From the NCBI GenBank assembly GCA_947623455.1, contig OX392541.1, positions 4,354,701-4,418,700 of the forward strand: a DNA stretch of 64,000 nucleotides. Direction: 5' to 3'. Both the position numbers and the translations under genes were made by a program. This stretch comes from Mimachlamys varia. Taxonomy: Eukaryota > Mollusca > Bivalvia > Pectinida > Pectinidae. This document shows positions 1-10,202 of the stretch, piece by piece. How positions within the stretch are numbered: the first letter of the stretch is position 1; every line of letters starts with the position of its first letter. The notes beneath the pieces were generated by a model. It did not search any database. It saw nothing but the letters and a program-made list of their open reading frames with translations, and had not been told where the DNA came from.

Positions 1-134
1 AGGCAGGTGAGTGGACGTCCCAGGTACGTGCTCCCGATTTTTTCAACATTTCATCCAATTTGTGGGACTTACAAATGTGTTTTTGGACAATTAACGGGTA
101 ACAATGCTCCAGTGGACAAAACCTGACTGTTGTA

Positions 135-1315
135 ATGGGAAAAAAGCGGAGAGGGAGTAAAACTTCGTCAACAGGTGTTTCTCCACCCGACAAGGTACAC
201 GTAATGCAAATGGCCTACCCCTCCCCCACCCCGGTGTTATCCTCGGTGATTACAGACGCTCATGGTTCAATTTATAGTAGACACGACCAACACAATCTTT
301 CAGCACCTATTATGACGGGAGGTTATCTAAATGGATATATAGTGGACAGTATACATCTACCCCAGTGCCAGGTAACGTACATATACCGAGTCTCGTAATG
401 TCGCCTGGCACGTGCGGGGCGTCGCCGGCCCTATACAACAGTTGTTATAGTATACCCGCACGACGCGACAACTCAGCCCCACACCTACAACAGCAGACAT
501 CTCCGCCTCCTCCTCCTCCTCCTCCTCCTCAGACTCCGACCCCTCCACCATCGATGTTCCTAATTAGTGACTTGCACGCAAGGCTAGCTCAATTAGATCA
601 AATCCTACCAAAGTTGAGCTTACTTGACCAAATAAATGATAAAATGAACAGTTTCGAAGGTTGTATCAGAAAACTCCAACTAGAAATTACAGACATAAAA
701 CAAATTGCGGAACGAAACAAACACACAAACGACAAACAGGAAGAACACCATTTTAATTTGGAGTCACGTTTATGCGAGCTGGAGAAGACTAATGAACATC
801 TGATAAGGGAGAACAATGACCTTAATGAAAACTTCCTGAAACTCCAGACTCAGTCGATGAAGTACAACCTTTTGTTCGCGGGTATTCCAGACAATGACCC
901 GATGGAAGACACCGAAGTCGTCGTGAAAGGTTTTTTGCGCCAATCACTGGAGGTCGAGCGCGTCGACGATATACATTTCGACAACGTCCACCGTCTTAGA
1001 CAGAGGAACGACCGCAAACCTCGCTCCATTATAGCCAAATTTTCCAGGTATAGCGACTTGGAGCGTGTCCTCAAAGCGGCTCCCATCAAACTTCGCGACA
1101 AGCCTGAACTCAGTGTACAGAGACAATTTCCGCCGGAAATCGCGCGAAGGCGCGGTGCATTGTATCCCGTAATGAGAGAACAGAAACGGCGTAATAACAG
1201 GGCAGTCATCAACTTTGACACTCTGTATGTGAACGGAGAGCCCTACAGACCCCCACCCCCAAGAATCCCACCGACTGTACCACCATCCCAGGACAGACAG
1301 AGGGACCATCCCTAG
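135..1315 (+). pseudogene. LINE ORF1: coiled-coil and RRM-type nucleic-acid-binding protein, frameshifted
   Basis: The likely start is the ATG at 135 (MGKKRRGSK, basic). That frame stops at 398, while the body of the protein is read in another frame from about 365 to 1315, so a one-base shift near 360-398 is needed. The second frame has no ATG near its start (GTG at 365). In order the product shows a proline tract near 505-555 with eight or more consecutive prolines, a heptad-rich coiled coil (about 560-850), then an L1-ORF1-like RRM region. That region begins at KYNLLFAGIP (about 860) and includes VHRLRQR and the basic ARRRGALYPVMREQKRR. Such proteins trimerise and coat LINE RNA. The tail is proline-rich. 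Confidence 0.8.
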
Positions 1316-1336
1316 GACCACGCGACAAGAGGTCAT

Positions 1337-4300
1337 TTGACCCAGGACTTGAAACTCACATTCCTGAATGTGTGTGGCATACGATCTAAGCTTCTATTAC
1401 CCGAGTTTGTGAATATTATTACATCACATGACGTCATTGTATTGGTCGAGACAAAAATTGATGATTATGACACTTTGGAATTGCCTTATGGCTACAGCTA
1501 TGTAGTTAAAAATAGACCAAATACGAAACGTAAGTCAGGTGGAATAATGATAATCTATAAAGAGAAACATAAGTCATTATTTGTATTTCCCAAAACTTCA
1601 TCAGAGTTTGTACAATGGGTAGAGATCTGTACATGTAATAAGTCATCCACTTTACTAGGCTGTGTGTATGTACCACCCGAAACATCAAAGTATACATCTG
1701 ATGAGACATTTTTTGAGATTGAAAATGAAATGACAACTTTGATTAAAAACGAACAGAAAATTATGCTAATTGGAGATTTTAACGCCAGAACTCATTGTTG
1801 CAATGATTATAAACCATCAGATGATGAATTGATTAAGGCGTCAAACATATGTGGGAGTAATGAGTTACATAGTTATCTATATGATTATGACGTTCTCCCG
1901 CAAATAGGGATTCCGTTAAAAAGAAATAGCCAATATCTAGCAAGACCAAATTCATTCGGCATAAAATTATTGGAATTTTGTGAAAATAATAATCTTTATA
2001 TTGCGAACGGCAGAGTCGGCAACGACAAATATATCGGTAAGAATACATGCAAAAATGTGAGCCTAGTTGACTACTTGATTATATCCTCAAATATTTTTTC
2101 TTTATTGAATCATTTTGAAGTTCTCGATTTTGATTCTCTCATCTCAGATGTACACTGTAGACTAGTGTTTCATTTAAAATGTTCTCAAATGTTAAATGAA
2201 AGAAAAGAACAATCTCATATCAGTGAAAAAGTTGGTAAGTGGGTGAATGAAAAAAAAAAAAACAGAGTTTGTAGATAAAGTAGTAATTGAAAACAATGAT
2301 AAACTGCGAGATATGAATATGAAACTTGACGACTTGCAAAAGTCTCCCATAGAAGTATCACAATCAAAATTAAATGACATAGTAAATAATATATCTGATT
2401 TGTTTAGAGAGACGGCTACAAGTGTCTTTGGTACGAAAAAGATATGCCCTGGTAAAAAAATGAATATCTCGGAGAAAGACAAACCTTGGTTCACACGTGA
2501 ATGTACTTTGAAAAGAAAGGAATTTCATGATGCTAAGAAAAAGTACAAAATATGTAAAAGTAATGTTAATCGTAAAAAACTATCTAAGGAAAGTAGAGAG
2601 TATAGGAAATTGATTAATACAAATTACAGAAAGTATCAAGAAAAAACTGAGAGTGAAATGAGGAATATTTCCATGTATGATCCAAAGGCATTCTGGGATA
2701 TCCTTAATAGAATTGACGGGTCAAAAACATCTCATAAAGCTGACTTGTCAATTGATGAGCTGCACGACTACTTTAAAAATTTGAATTTCCATAATGGAGT
2801 AGAGAAAATATCCGAAGCCCCGATTATTAATGAAGGTCTATATGATCATATACTAAACGGTCGAATCACTTCTGAAGAGATCGTCAACTCAATAAGAAAG
2901 TTAAAGAATAATAAAGCATGTGGTATAGACAACATATATAATGAGTTCATTAAGAGTGCGATCGATACTATGTTACCGACATACGTTAAACTATTTAACA
3001 TTGTACTAGACACGGGTATAATACCAGAAAGCTGGAGTACTGGGATAATTAAACCCATATATAAAAACAAGGGTGATCGTAATGACTTGGATAATTATAG
3101 GGCAATAACGCTTGTTTCATGCTTGGGTAAAGTTTTCACGTCCATTTTAAATTCCAGATTGTACGAGCTGTCAGGTGAAATTAATCTTATCAGTGATGCA
3201 CAGGCGGGTTTTAGAAAAGGACATTCAACCATAGACAATATTTTCATTTTACATGTACTGACATCTATATATTTATCTATGGGTAAAAAACTCTACTGTG
3301 CCTTCATCGACTTCAGAAAAGCGTTTGACTCGGTGTGGCGTATAGGTGTATGGCAAAAGATCCTTAAAAGTAAAATAACGGGCAAAATTTTCAACGTCTT
3401 GTATGGCATGTACTCCGATACCAAATCTTGTGTTAGAAATGGAAATGATGTATCTGAAATGTTTACGTCTAACATCGGGTTGAAACAAGGAGAAAATTGC
3501 TCGCCTTTTCTATTTGCTCTGTTCATTAACGACCTTGAAACTTTTTTTGCTGAAAAAAAGTCGATTGTCTTCTAAAAATTGACGAGTTATGTCGTGATAA
3601 TATTGATGTGTATGTAAAAATGTTTATTATTCTATACGCCGACGATACTGTATTAATGTCGGAAACGGCAGAAGGTTTACAAACAATGTTGAATAATTTC
3701 CAAGAATACTGTAACAAATGGAAGCTTACTGTAAATGCTAAGAAATCAAAAATTGTCATATTTTCTAAAAGGAAGACAAAGATAAGAAATTGTTTATTAT
3801 TTAATAATCAGCAATTAGACACCCAGGATACTTTTTCATACTAAGGGGTATTTTTCAATTATAATGGAAACTTTAAGACAGCTAAAAAACATTTGTCAGA
3901 TCAATCCAAAAAAGCTCTCTTTGATGTGTATCGAAAAATAAGAAATGTAAAACTACCAGTTGACTTACAATTTAAATTATTCGATACATTAGTCGCTCCA
4001 ATTTTGTTATATTCTAGTGAAATATGGGGATATGAGGATGTAAGTCAACTTGAAAAAATACATCTGCAGTATTGCAAACGAATTCTCGGTTTAAGGAAAA
4101 ATACATCAAACTGTATGATAGATGGTGAGACCGGAAGATATCCAATTGAAGTTGATGTTAAAATGAGAATGATAAATTTTAGGCACACTCTTATTAAAAG
4201 TGAAAACAAACTTTCAAGCCGTATGTACAAATTGATGTATTCTCTTCATGAATCCGGTCAAATTGAGTTCAAATGGATTAATTATGTTAAAAATATCCTC

Positions 4301-4825
4301 GACAATGTCGGATTAAGTTATGTCTGGATGAACCAAAAAACTTTCTTACCCGATATCAACTACCTGAAAAAACAAATTGAACAAACTTTACACGATCAGT
4401 TTATTCAGACTTGGTTTGATCAGCTGGAAAACTCGTCACGAGGACAAACTTACTGTATTTTTAAATACCGTTTTGGCTTAGAAGATTATCTCGCACGACT
4501 AAACGAAAAAGACAGGAAGGTACTTTGTAAATTTAGAACCTCAAACATAAAACTTCCAGTCGAAACAGGAAGATGGACAGGTATTCAACGACAAGACAGA
4601 ATATGTCCTATTTGTGATACAGGAGTAGGAGATGAATTTCATTTTTTATTTATATGTAACAGTAGTGAAGTGGTACAGTTAAGACATAAACATGTCCCTG
4701 CCTACTTTTACAAAAACCCTAATTACTATAAAATGAAAGGAATGTTTACAATCTTTAATAAAAAACTGTTAATTAATATAAGCCAATTTGTCCAAAAACT
4801 TTATGATATCACAATATTACAGTAA
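1337..4825 (+). pseudogene. LINE ORF2: APE endonuclease, reverse transcriptase, C-terminal CxxC..HxxC motif, broken at three sites
   Basis: The first segment (1337-2278) is an AP-type endonuclease with the GDFNAR motif near 1772, a DYLII region and an SDVHC remnant of the usual SDH. Translation leaves frame at an A-run (about 2249-2261) and continues at 2247-3575 with reverse-transcriptase motifs: KACGIDNI, GIIKPIYKNKGD, AQAGFRKGHST and FIDFRKAFDSV (about 3303-3335). A second shift at an A7 run (3553-3559) leads into the YADD catalytic box at 3635-3646. A TAA at 3842-3844 interrupts an otherwise continuous frame (FSY-stop-GVFFNYNG), and the frame then runs to 4825. The C-terminus has a CPIC...HFLFIC zinc-type motif near 4600-4656. 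Target-primed reverse transcription is the family's mechanism. Two of the three lesions are at A homopolymers, so sequencing error is possible for those. Confidence 0.88.
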
Positions 4826-4920
4826 TTATTTATGGTACTACTTTGATGCTTTAAACACGAAAAAACTGTGGCCTCTTGTTACACACACTGTGTGTCTGAG
4901 CGAATAAAGAAATCTTGAAA

Positions 4921-5222
4921 TCAAATCTTGTCAACACAGGCCCTTATCGTGGATATCACCTAGGCGAATAATAACCATGTCCTCTGTAAAGTATAGTCAC
5001 TGTTAGCCAAGACACAAATACACATTGTTCTAAGTCAATTATTTTCTAGTTTGGTTTGTCAGCCTAGGCCCTGATCATGGATATTACATAGGTGAATCAA
5101 CAGGTCATATAGAAATAAACATGTACACAGAATGTTTGAAATATTACACAATACATACGATTTTAGAGCCATATTGCAATTTTAAACATAAATTAATTAC
5201 TTACTTTTCAACTATGTCTCAC
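4921..5222. other. Intronic DNA between the LINE and STING exon 3; imperfect repeat pair
   Basis: AT-rich sequence with no coding signal on either strand. Two diverged copies of a roughly 30-bp phrase (CAGGCCCTTATCGTGGATAT near 4936 and TAGGCCCTGATCATGGATAT near 5065) lie about 130 bp apart. On the minus strand it begins with the splice donor of STING exon 3 (GTGAGA, 5222-5217). No continuation of the STING domain was found here. Confidence 0.5.
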
Positions 5223-5443
5223 CTTTTGGTCCCCGATCGTCTCCGTGATTTTATACACGGCCGGAGTAAATTCCCTGTCAGCGACTGGAATATGGAGAGT
5301 GCCGACATATTGAACATTTGGGTCAGTGTCACTGATGCTGGGGGGACCGTGGGCACTGGTAGGCAGCAACATAAAGAAACACACCGGCATGTGGCCGGGA
5401 AAGGCCTGGAACCACTGGCTCCTGGTCACGTGGGTAGCCAGTT
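5223..5443 (-). CDS. TIR-STING exon 3: core of the STING cyclic-dinucleotide-binding domain
   Basis: 221 bases, phase 1 at the start and phase 0 at the end. Its strand PVCFFMLLPTSAHGPPSISD corresponds to [20 protein letters not shown] of human STING. It is followed by TDPNVQYVGTL (human ADPNIRFLDKL) and VADREFTPAVYKITETI (human GDRAGIKDRVYSNSIYELL). The nucleotide-contacting Arg232 and Tyr240 have equivalents in Arg236 and Tyr243, while Arg238 appears replaced by Ala241. Base composition is clearly richer in G+C than the neighbouring introns, as expected of an exon. Confidence 0.88.
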
Positions 5444-7439
5444 CTGAAATGTCAAACAGGGTGATAAAACATCAAGTCATATCCACAAGGATATAGCTAT
5501 AAAGTGTTTACAGATAAAACATAAAGTCATATCCACAAGGATATAGCTATATAGTGTTAACAGATAAAACATCAAGTCATATCCACAAGGATATAGCTAT
5601 ATAGTGTTAACAGATAAAACATCAAGTCATATCCACAAGGATATAGCTATATACTGTTTACAGATAAAACATCAAGTCATATCCACAAGGATATAGCTAT
5701 ATAGTGTTAACAGATAACACAACAAGTCATATCCACATGGATACAGCTATATAGTGTTTACAGATAAAACATCATGTCATATCCACAAGGATATAGCTAT
5801 ATAATGTTTGCAGATAAAACATCATGGCATATCCACAAGGATATAGCTATATAGTGTTTACAGATAAAACATATTATTATACCTCTATTATATAACACAG
5901 TCAGGGATTGGTCGAGAGCCGTCACGTGACTATTGACGGAACGTCGGTCCATCCTTTACCCCAAGACCTCTGCTAAAAGATAGCAGGATCTGCCTCTAAA
6001 AGGTTCAGATCAGCACGCGGCAAAGTCTACCTGGTGCGCTTCAGATCAACTGCCAAATATCTTGGTACACAACGGACTGAGGGTTTCCCATTGGAAGATC
6101 TTCCATAAGAATGTAATGTACTTTTTTTGTGTGAAATCCCAACTGTACTGGCATTTATCTCTCTGTAACTCGCCTGTTACCCATAACAATATCATGGATT
6201 AACAGACTAATCCAGGACGACGTCATCCTCAAGCCTGTGCCTGCCATGCTTAAATTCTTCCATCCACCTTTCTACTACAGTATATGAAAGGGCACCGTTC
6301 CATAGTGTTACGACCATATCCGTCGCGACAATATGGAATGTGCCCTTTGTGCTAGACTTTCTTATGGAAATATTTCAGCGATTTTATCCATTTTGCCAAC
6401 GTCATTTGCTTTGTTTACTTCACAGTGTTTCCTCTTCGACCTTAAGTGACTAAATTACACCAGTCTTCGGGTAAACAGCCTTTAAGGCTGAAAATGCATC
6501 TCTGTTTATTTTCTGCCATACAAGACTCACAACTTATCAAACAGTCCTCGTAGGTTAGTGATAAAACCAATTCTACTTGTTACCTGGGAGAAGGAGCTTC
6601 AGGTAGCCCAAGAAGTGACTCCAAGCCATCCCTGTAGCGAAGTTTCCGGCAGGTAGAAGCTCATTCAAGGTCGTTTCCGCTAGAGAAAACATGTTATATT
6701 ACGTCATATGTACACAACTATTTACAACGAATAAACTCCTTCAAATATTGCTTTCTCATATTTCAGAATGTTTTCGTCAGTGAAATGGGTTGAATGTGTG
6801 TTTTATAATATACAATTCGTTTCTTTTACCCATATGTGCTACATGTTCGTCTTTCCTTCCATATACAGGGAAGACTAATGAGTTTACTGGTACTTCTCTT
6901 TGCCAAACTATGAGTTTACAGAAGAAGATAGTTTACCGATACCATTTTTCACCCAACAACTGTTTTTATTGACACGTGTCTCTACTGACACACTAACCTT
7001 TCACCAGCATGCAGAGTTGGGCCATGCACCTCTCGTGTAAGTTATTGTCTAAGACAATATGGCTGGCATGTTGGAGAAGAGGAATCCTAGGGATCTTGTC
7101 CTGCATCAAATCATCTATCAGCAAAATTATCAGGCTCATCTGATTCCTTTCCACGCTTTTTTCAAGGGACAGAAGCATTTGCAGAGAGAAAACATATTTG
7201 TCCAAGCCTTCCCTGGACAAAATCAGCAACGTTTTACGACATCGCACTAAATTGTGATGCATTATTTCCATAGCAAGCCCACTTTCCCCCTCATCCGTTG
7301 GTACACTGTATGATATACCACTTCTTTCCAAAAAAGGAAGGATAGTTTTTTTAATGCGCAAGTCGTCCTCTTCGTAGTAGGCTAAATACAGATCAATCAC
7401 CTCTGATTGGTCAAGATCATCTGAACCGTAGTGAGACAT
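5223..7439 (-). CDS. TIR-STING fusion protein, three exons seen, 3' part outside the window
   Basis: Minus-strand gene assembled as exons 7439-6998, 6679-6584 and 5443-5223. Introns have GT donors (GTTAGT, GTAACA, GTGAGA) and AG acceptors (TTTTCTCTAG, GACATTTCAG). Both inner junctions are phase 1, and the frame stays open through 253 residues. Residues 1-147 form a TIR domain; residues about 153-253 match the start of the STING ligand-binding domain, and the second junction restores the conserved LLLPEL. The four transmembrane helices of vertebrate STING are absent; TIR occupies that position, as in oyster TIR-STING. STING proteins bind cyclic dinucleotides and signal in antiviral and antibacterial defence; TIR domains oligomerise or cleave NAD+. 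About 100 more C-terminal residues are expected left of the window. An in-frame TAG 36 bases upstream (7478-7476) supports the ATG at 7439. Confidence 0.88.
5462..5878. repeat. 50-bp minisatellite, about 8 copies, in STING intron 2
   Basis: Tandem units of 50 bp built on CAGATAAAACATCAAGTCAT followed by ATCCACAAGGATATAGCTAT, with period visible at 5511, 5561, 5611 and so on. Copies are very similar, with point changes at the right end (5720-5860). The GATATAGCTATAT portion is palindromic. It lies just upstream of the exon 3 acceptor on the minus strand. Its sequence is unrelated to the 50-bp satellite at 10.5-20.9 kb. Confidence 0.95.
5879..6583. other. Rest of STING intron 2, nothing recognised
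   Basis: Unique-looking sequence with no supported exon on either strand. It contains an inverted pair around 6290-6350 (GGGCACCGTTCCATAGTGTT against ATATGGAATGTGCCC). It ends at the exon 2 donor. Confidence 0.4.
6584..6679 (-). CDS. TIR-STING exon 2: first helix of the STING ligand-binding domain
   Basis: 96 bases, phase 1 at both ends. It encodes LNELLPAGNFATGMAWSHFL followed by GYLKLLLP. The stretch NFATGMAWSHFLGYLKLLLP aligns without gaps to the human STING dimer-interface and ligand-lid helix (NFNVAHGLAWSYYIGYLRL). The equivalents of human Ser162, Gly166 and Tyr167 are kept as Ser168, Gly172 and Tyr173; Tyr163 is replaced by His169. Tyr167 stacks on the nucleobase in known STING structures. 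This exon is too short to have been found by ORF length; it was recognised from its motif and its flanking splice sites. Confidence 0.88.
6998..7439 (-). CDS. TIR-STING exon 1: divergent TIR domain
   Basis: 442 coding bases, 147 codons plus one base. Box 1 is IDLYLAYYEED (residues 15-25), in place of the common (F/Y)DxFISY. The BB-loop region is VPTDEGESGLA (46-56), followed by the helix MEIMHHNLVRC and the strand KTLLILS (69-75). Counting from LS, the position that holds the catalytic glutamate in NADase TIRs (WCxxE) is Gln87, and the WC is absent. If that alignment holds, NAD+ cleavage is unlikely and the domain would act as an oligomerisation or adaptor module. If the donor is ignored, the frame ends three bases later in Gly-stop, so unspliced RNA would encode a TIR-only protein of 148 residues. 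Confidence 0.85.
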
Positions 7440-8345
7440 TTTAAATAATGACCTGACCGTAAACGTTAGTTTAGACTACAAACTGTAGGTTATCACCTTC
7501 CTCCTGCAGCTTTCGTCGCCACTGTTGATTGTGTAATCATCTTGAACAACTTCTTTTTCTTAATCTGGAACAATAATAATTAACAGCATTCATTAATCAG
7601 CGCGCCACCGGGACATTTCGACAGGAAAAGACAACTCTTTGTTAAAATACCATTCATTTCATCTAGATTTGTTAAATGTGTATCCAAGTGCGATATTCAG
7701 GCATGAAGAACAGTGCACGATAAATGATGCATGTACACGTAGAAATGATTCTTTACCATTATGTCCTGGTTGTGAAGAACAATTAATTATTTGACCACAA
7801 CGTAATGCTAAGCGTCTTAAGCTGACACCGTGCACAAAATGAAGACTCACAGAATAAGAGAGGGAGAATATGACGTTTTGGGGGCATTCTACCCCCTTTC
7901 AATCATTTTAAACGCTGCAAATTGAATGGGTAACTTACGGTTAGACCGTTAGTTTTATAAGTCAAATAAATAAAATAATGGTTTATCTACAATGCTGTAT
8001 GTAATGATATGTACATCAATAAATTATAATTCAATATGTATAATGGTAACATGCTACCTTATATCTTAATCACTAAGAGTAACTTTCCTTACAGGATTTA
8101 GTATAATGCGCATGCCTAGGGAACCGAAGGTAGATGAAACATGGCGGTAAAATAAAAAAGCACATTTTAAATGATGGAACACCTTGTCAAACCTTTCCAC
8201 ACATCAGCACCAAGGCGTATTGTTACACTTTACCTTCAATAATACTCCATAAAGCGAGCTGCTACGTACGTCATTTCAGATGTTATTAGTTCAAAATTCA
8301 TTTTTTTGAAAGCCGTCCTATATACAGGTTCACTTTTTGTCAGTT
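7440..8345. other. Upstream region of TIR-STING, no coding feature identified
   Basis: This flank should hold the 5' UTR and promoter of the minus-strand TIR-STING gene. On the minus strand a plausible splice acceptor (AACCTACAG, ending near 7489) precedes the ATG by about 50 bases, so an upstream non-coding exon is possible. A GCGCATGC core, similar to an NRF-1 site, is at about 8108, and ATGGCGG is near 8140. No TATA box or start site can be assigned with confidence. Confidence 0.35.
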
Positions 8346-8476
8346 TCGAGTTGCGAGTTGGAAAGTGCGAGTTGCGAGTTGGAAAGTGCGAGTTGCGAGT
8401 TAAAAAGTCGCACTTTCCAACTAGCAACTCGCACTTTTCAAATCACAACTCGCACTTTCCAACATTGCAACTCGAC
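8346..8476. repeat. Inverted array of 21-bp units (cruciform-prone)
   Basis: Two to three forward copies of GAGTTGCGAGTTGGAAAGTGC (8346-8405) are followed by three reverse-complement copies with small changes (8408-8476), giving a large imperfect palindrome. Both strands are open across it only because the unit length is a multiple of three; the repetitive peptides are not credible proteins. Confidence 0.85.
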
Positions 8477-9145
8477 AAAAAGAAACCCTCCCCTAACCTA
8501 TACCTTTACCCTCATACCCAATGTCCAGTCGCCCTTTTCCCAAACATTTTCCTTTCTATTTTCTTTAATAAAATGAGAGGATAGTGTATCGGATGAGTAT
8601 GTGTGTGTAAGGCCAAACAAAACTATTATCTGGCTCTGGTTTCCTAACTCTTCCCTATCCTCATATTTTGTAATTATCCTTAACACGTTCAGGCATTTTA
8701 TAGGAGAATTGTTCTAGTCAAGATCTGTGATCTTTCTCATTTAAAATTTTTTTAGAGAATACCGAAGCGTCAACACAGCCATAATCCGAACTTTAAATCG
8801 ATATAGGGGCCAAAATACGGAAAAAAGAAAGATCCTTATGGAGACCCTTGCAAATTTCATCTTAGCTTTTGTTGTGTTTCACAAAGTATGCTCCAGGATA
8901 GCTCACTACCATATCTTTGTATCGTTTTTTTTACGAAGAGAAAGCTCTCATAACAAGAGATCTAAGACGTTTTTTTCAGTTTCGTATGAGGTATGGTAGT
9001 TTAGAAAAAATAGGAAAAAAAACCCATTATAATGAAGGGTGCTCAAGATTGATCAAAAGATCTTTGGAGATTTTCAAAATACACATCCCGTGAATTGAAC
9101 TCCTGGAGTAAACAGTGTCACAAGAAGACTGAAGCCCTGATTTAA
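8477..9145. repeat. Intergenic DNA with dispersed repeat copy A (about 8755-8865)
   Basis: The stretch 8755-8865, containing AGAGAATACCGAAGCGTCAA and then GGGGCCAAAATACGG and GGAGACCCTTGCAAA, recurs with changes at 47727-47835. It is therefore a copy of an interspersed family. The rest of the segment shows no coding feature. Confidence 0.6.
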
Positions 9146-9520
9146 AGGCCCAATATACGTAACTTTCGGCAAAACTTGAAGCGAAAATAAAGCCTAATAA
9201 CTTATTAAATTTATAGATTTAGTTAAGATTAACTGATATCAGCAATATTCAAGATGAACTCTTTCGCGGTTACCGGTACAGCAGCAGTTGAAACACGCTA
9301 TTTGTAAACACGCGTCCATTTCGAACCGTCTTCTACCCTCGGTTTGTTGTTGAAGTGGGCCCCACCTGAATTATTTTCAATTCTTTGGATTTTTTTGTCA
9401 AGAGTTTCTTGTTAGTTACTGCTCAGGTTTACTTCGATTTAGGCTTATTTTGCATGGTTATCAACTGGAATTTTTTTTCATAATCACGAAAATTTCCCTG
9501 AAGTAACGTAAATAGGGCCT
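9146..9520. mobile_element. piggyBac-type MITE (375 bp, TTAA flanks)
   Basis: Ends are inverted: the left end AGGCCCAATATACGTAACTT pairs with the right end (reverse complement AGGCCCTATTTACGTTACTT), 17 of 20 identical. TTAA is present immediately outside each end (9142-9145 and 9521-9524). TTAA target duplication is the signature of piggyBac-superfamily transposition. There is no coding capacity, so it would depend on a transposase supplied in trans. Confidence 0.8.
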
Positions 9521-10202
9521 TTAATTGTTCTAAGAATGGTTTATAACGTTTTGTTAAAATATCACTTTGATTTATCTTCCCACGTTAAACATGTTACAAT
9601 AAACAGTTTTGTCTGGTCTATCGAACCGGTTAATGTTTGCTTACACATTCTATAGTTTTGTGGATATTTGACGATTGGGGTCTAGTTTCATGTTATATTC
9701 GTAAAATTACAGCGATTTAATGAGTGGTTGTTTTAGTTAGTGTTGTTTTGGTCCAATATAAAATGAGGACAAACTTAATTAAGTCCGGTAAGGATTCAAT
9801 AAGTATGTCAGACCTACCAATGTGGGTTATAGGACCATAACAACCCAAGCTAAGATATTCATAATCTATAGTTACATAGTAATGATGTTTTATTTAGTAA
9901 TTTCGAACAGTTGTTAAAACCAGGAATCAAATTTTGACAACAGTTGAATTACTGACATAGCAATAGAGGTAACACCTGCCAATGTTGCTAAGTCTCATTA
10001 CATCCTTCTCAAGTAAAACAAAAGAATTAATACAGAAAAAGTCCGGCACTTCAGTTCGATATAGTCCTCTGTACCCACGTACACGTACACATATCTCTTA
10101 GTAATACCATTATTGCCTATTTTGATACATTACACGACCAAACTCGTCACCACGTCGCTTACTGACTATTACTTATATCTAAAGAGACTCCAGGCCCTGG
10201 CC

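Larger units (their letters stand above)
1..4920 (+). mobile_element. Non-LTR retrotransposon (LINE), nearly full length, disrupted
   Basis: A two-ORF LINE reading left to right. The order is a short 5' leader, ORF1 (135-1315, RNA-binding protein), ORF2 (1337-4825, endonuclease plus reverse transcriptase), then a 3' UTR with AATAAA at 4903-4908 and a short repetitive tail (about 4908-4925). The ORFs are 21 bp apart. The 3' tail is not a long poly(A), which suits CR1/L2-like clades better than mammalian L1, but the clade cannot be fixed by eye. The 5' end may lie left of the window. Both ORFs are broken, so this copy cannot act by itself as written. It lies antisense to the TIR-STING gene, in or beyond that gene's third intron. 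Confidence 0.9.

Noticed and set aside
850..1336. Minus-strand frames of 123-130 codons across LINE ORF1
   Set aside because: Antisense shadows of the ORF1 RRM region.
5121..5447. Plus-strand 108-residue frame
   Set aside because: Shadow of STING exon 3 on the minus strand; no domain, no splice logic.
8306..8584. Open frames reading SCELESASCELESASCEL-type peptides
   Set aside because: Produced by a 21-bp inverted repeat; open in several frames on both strands, no start context.
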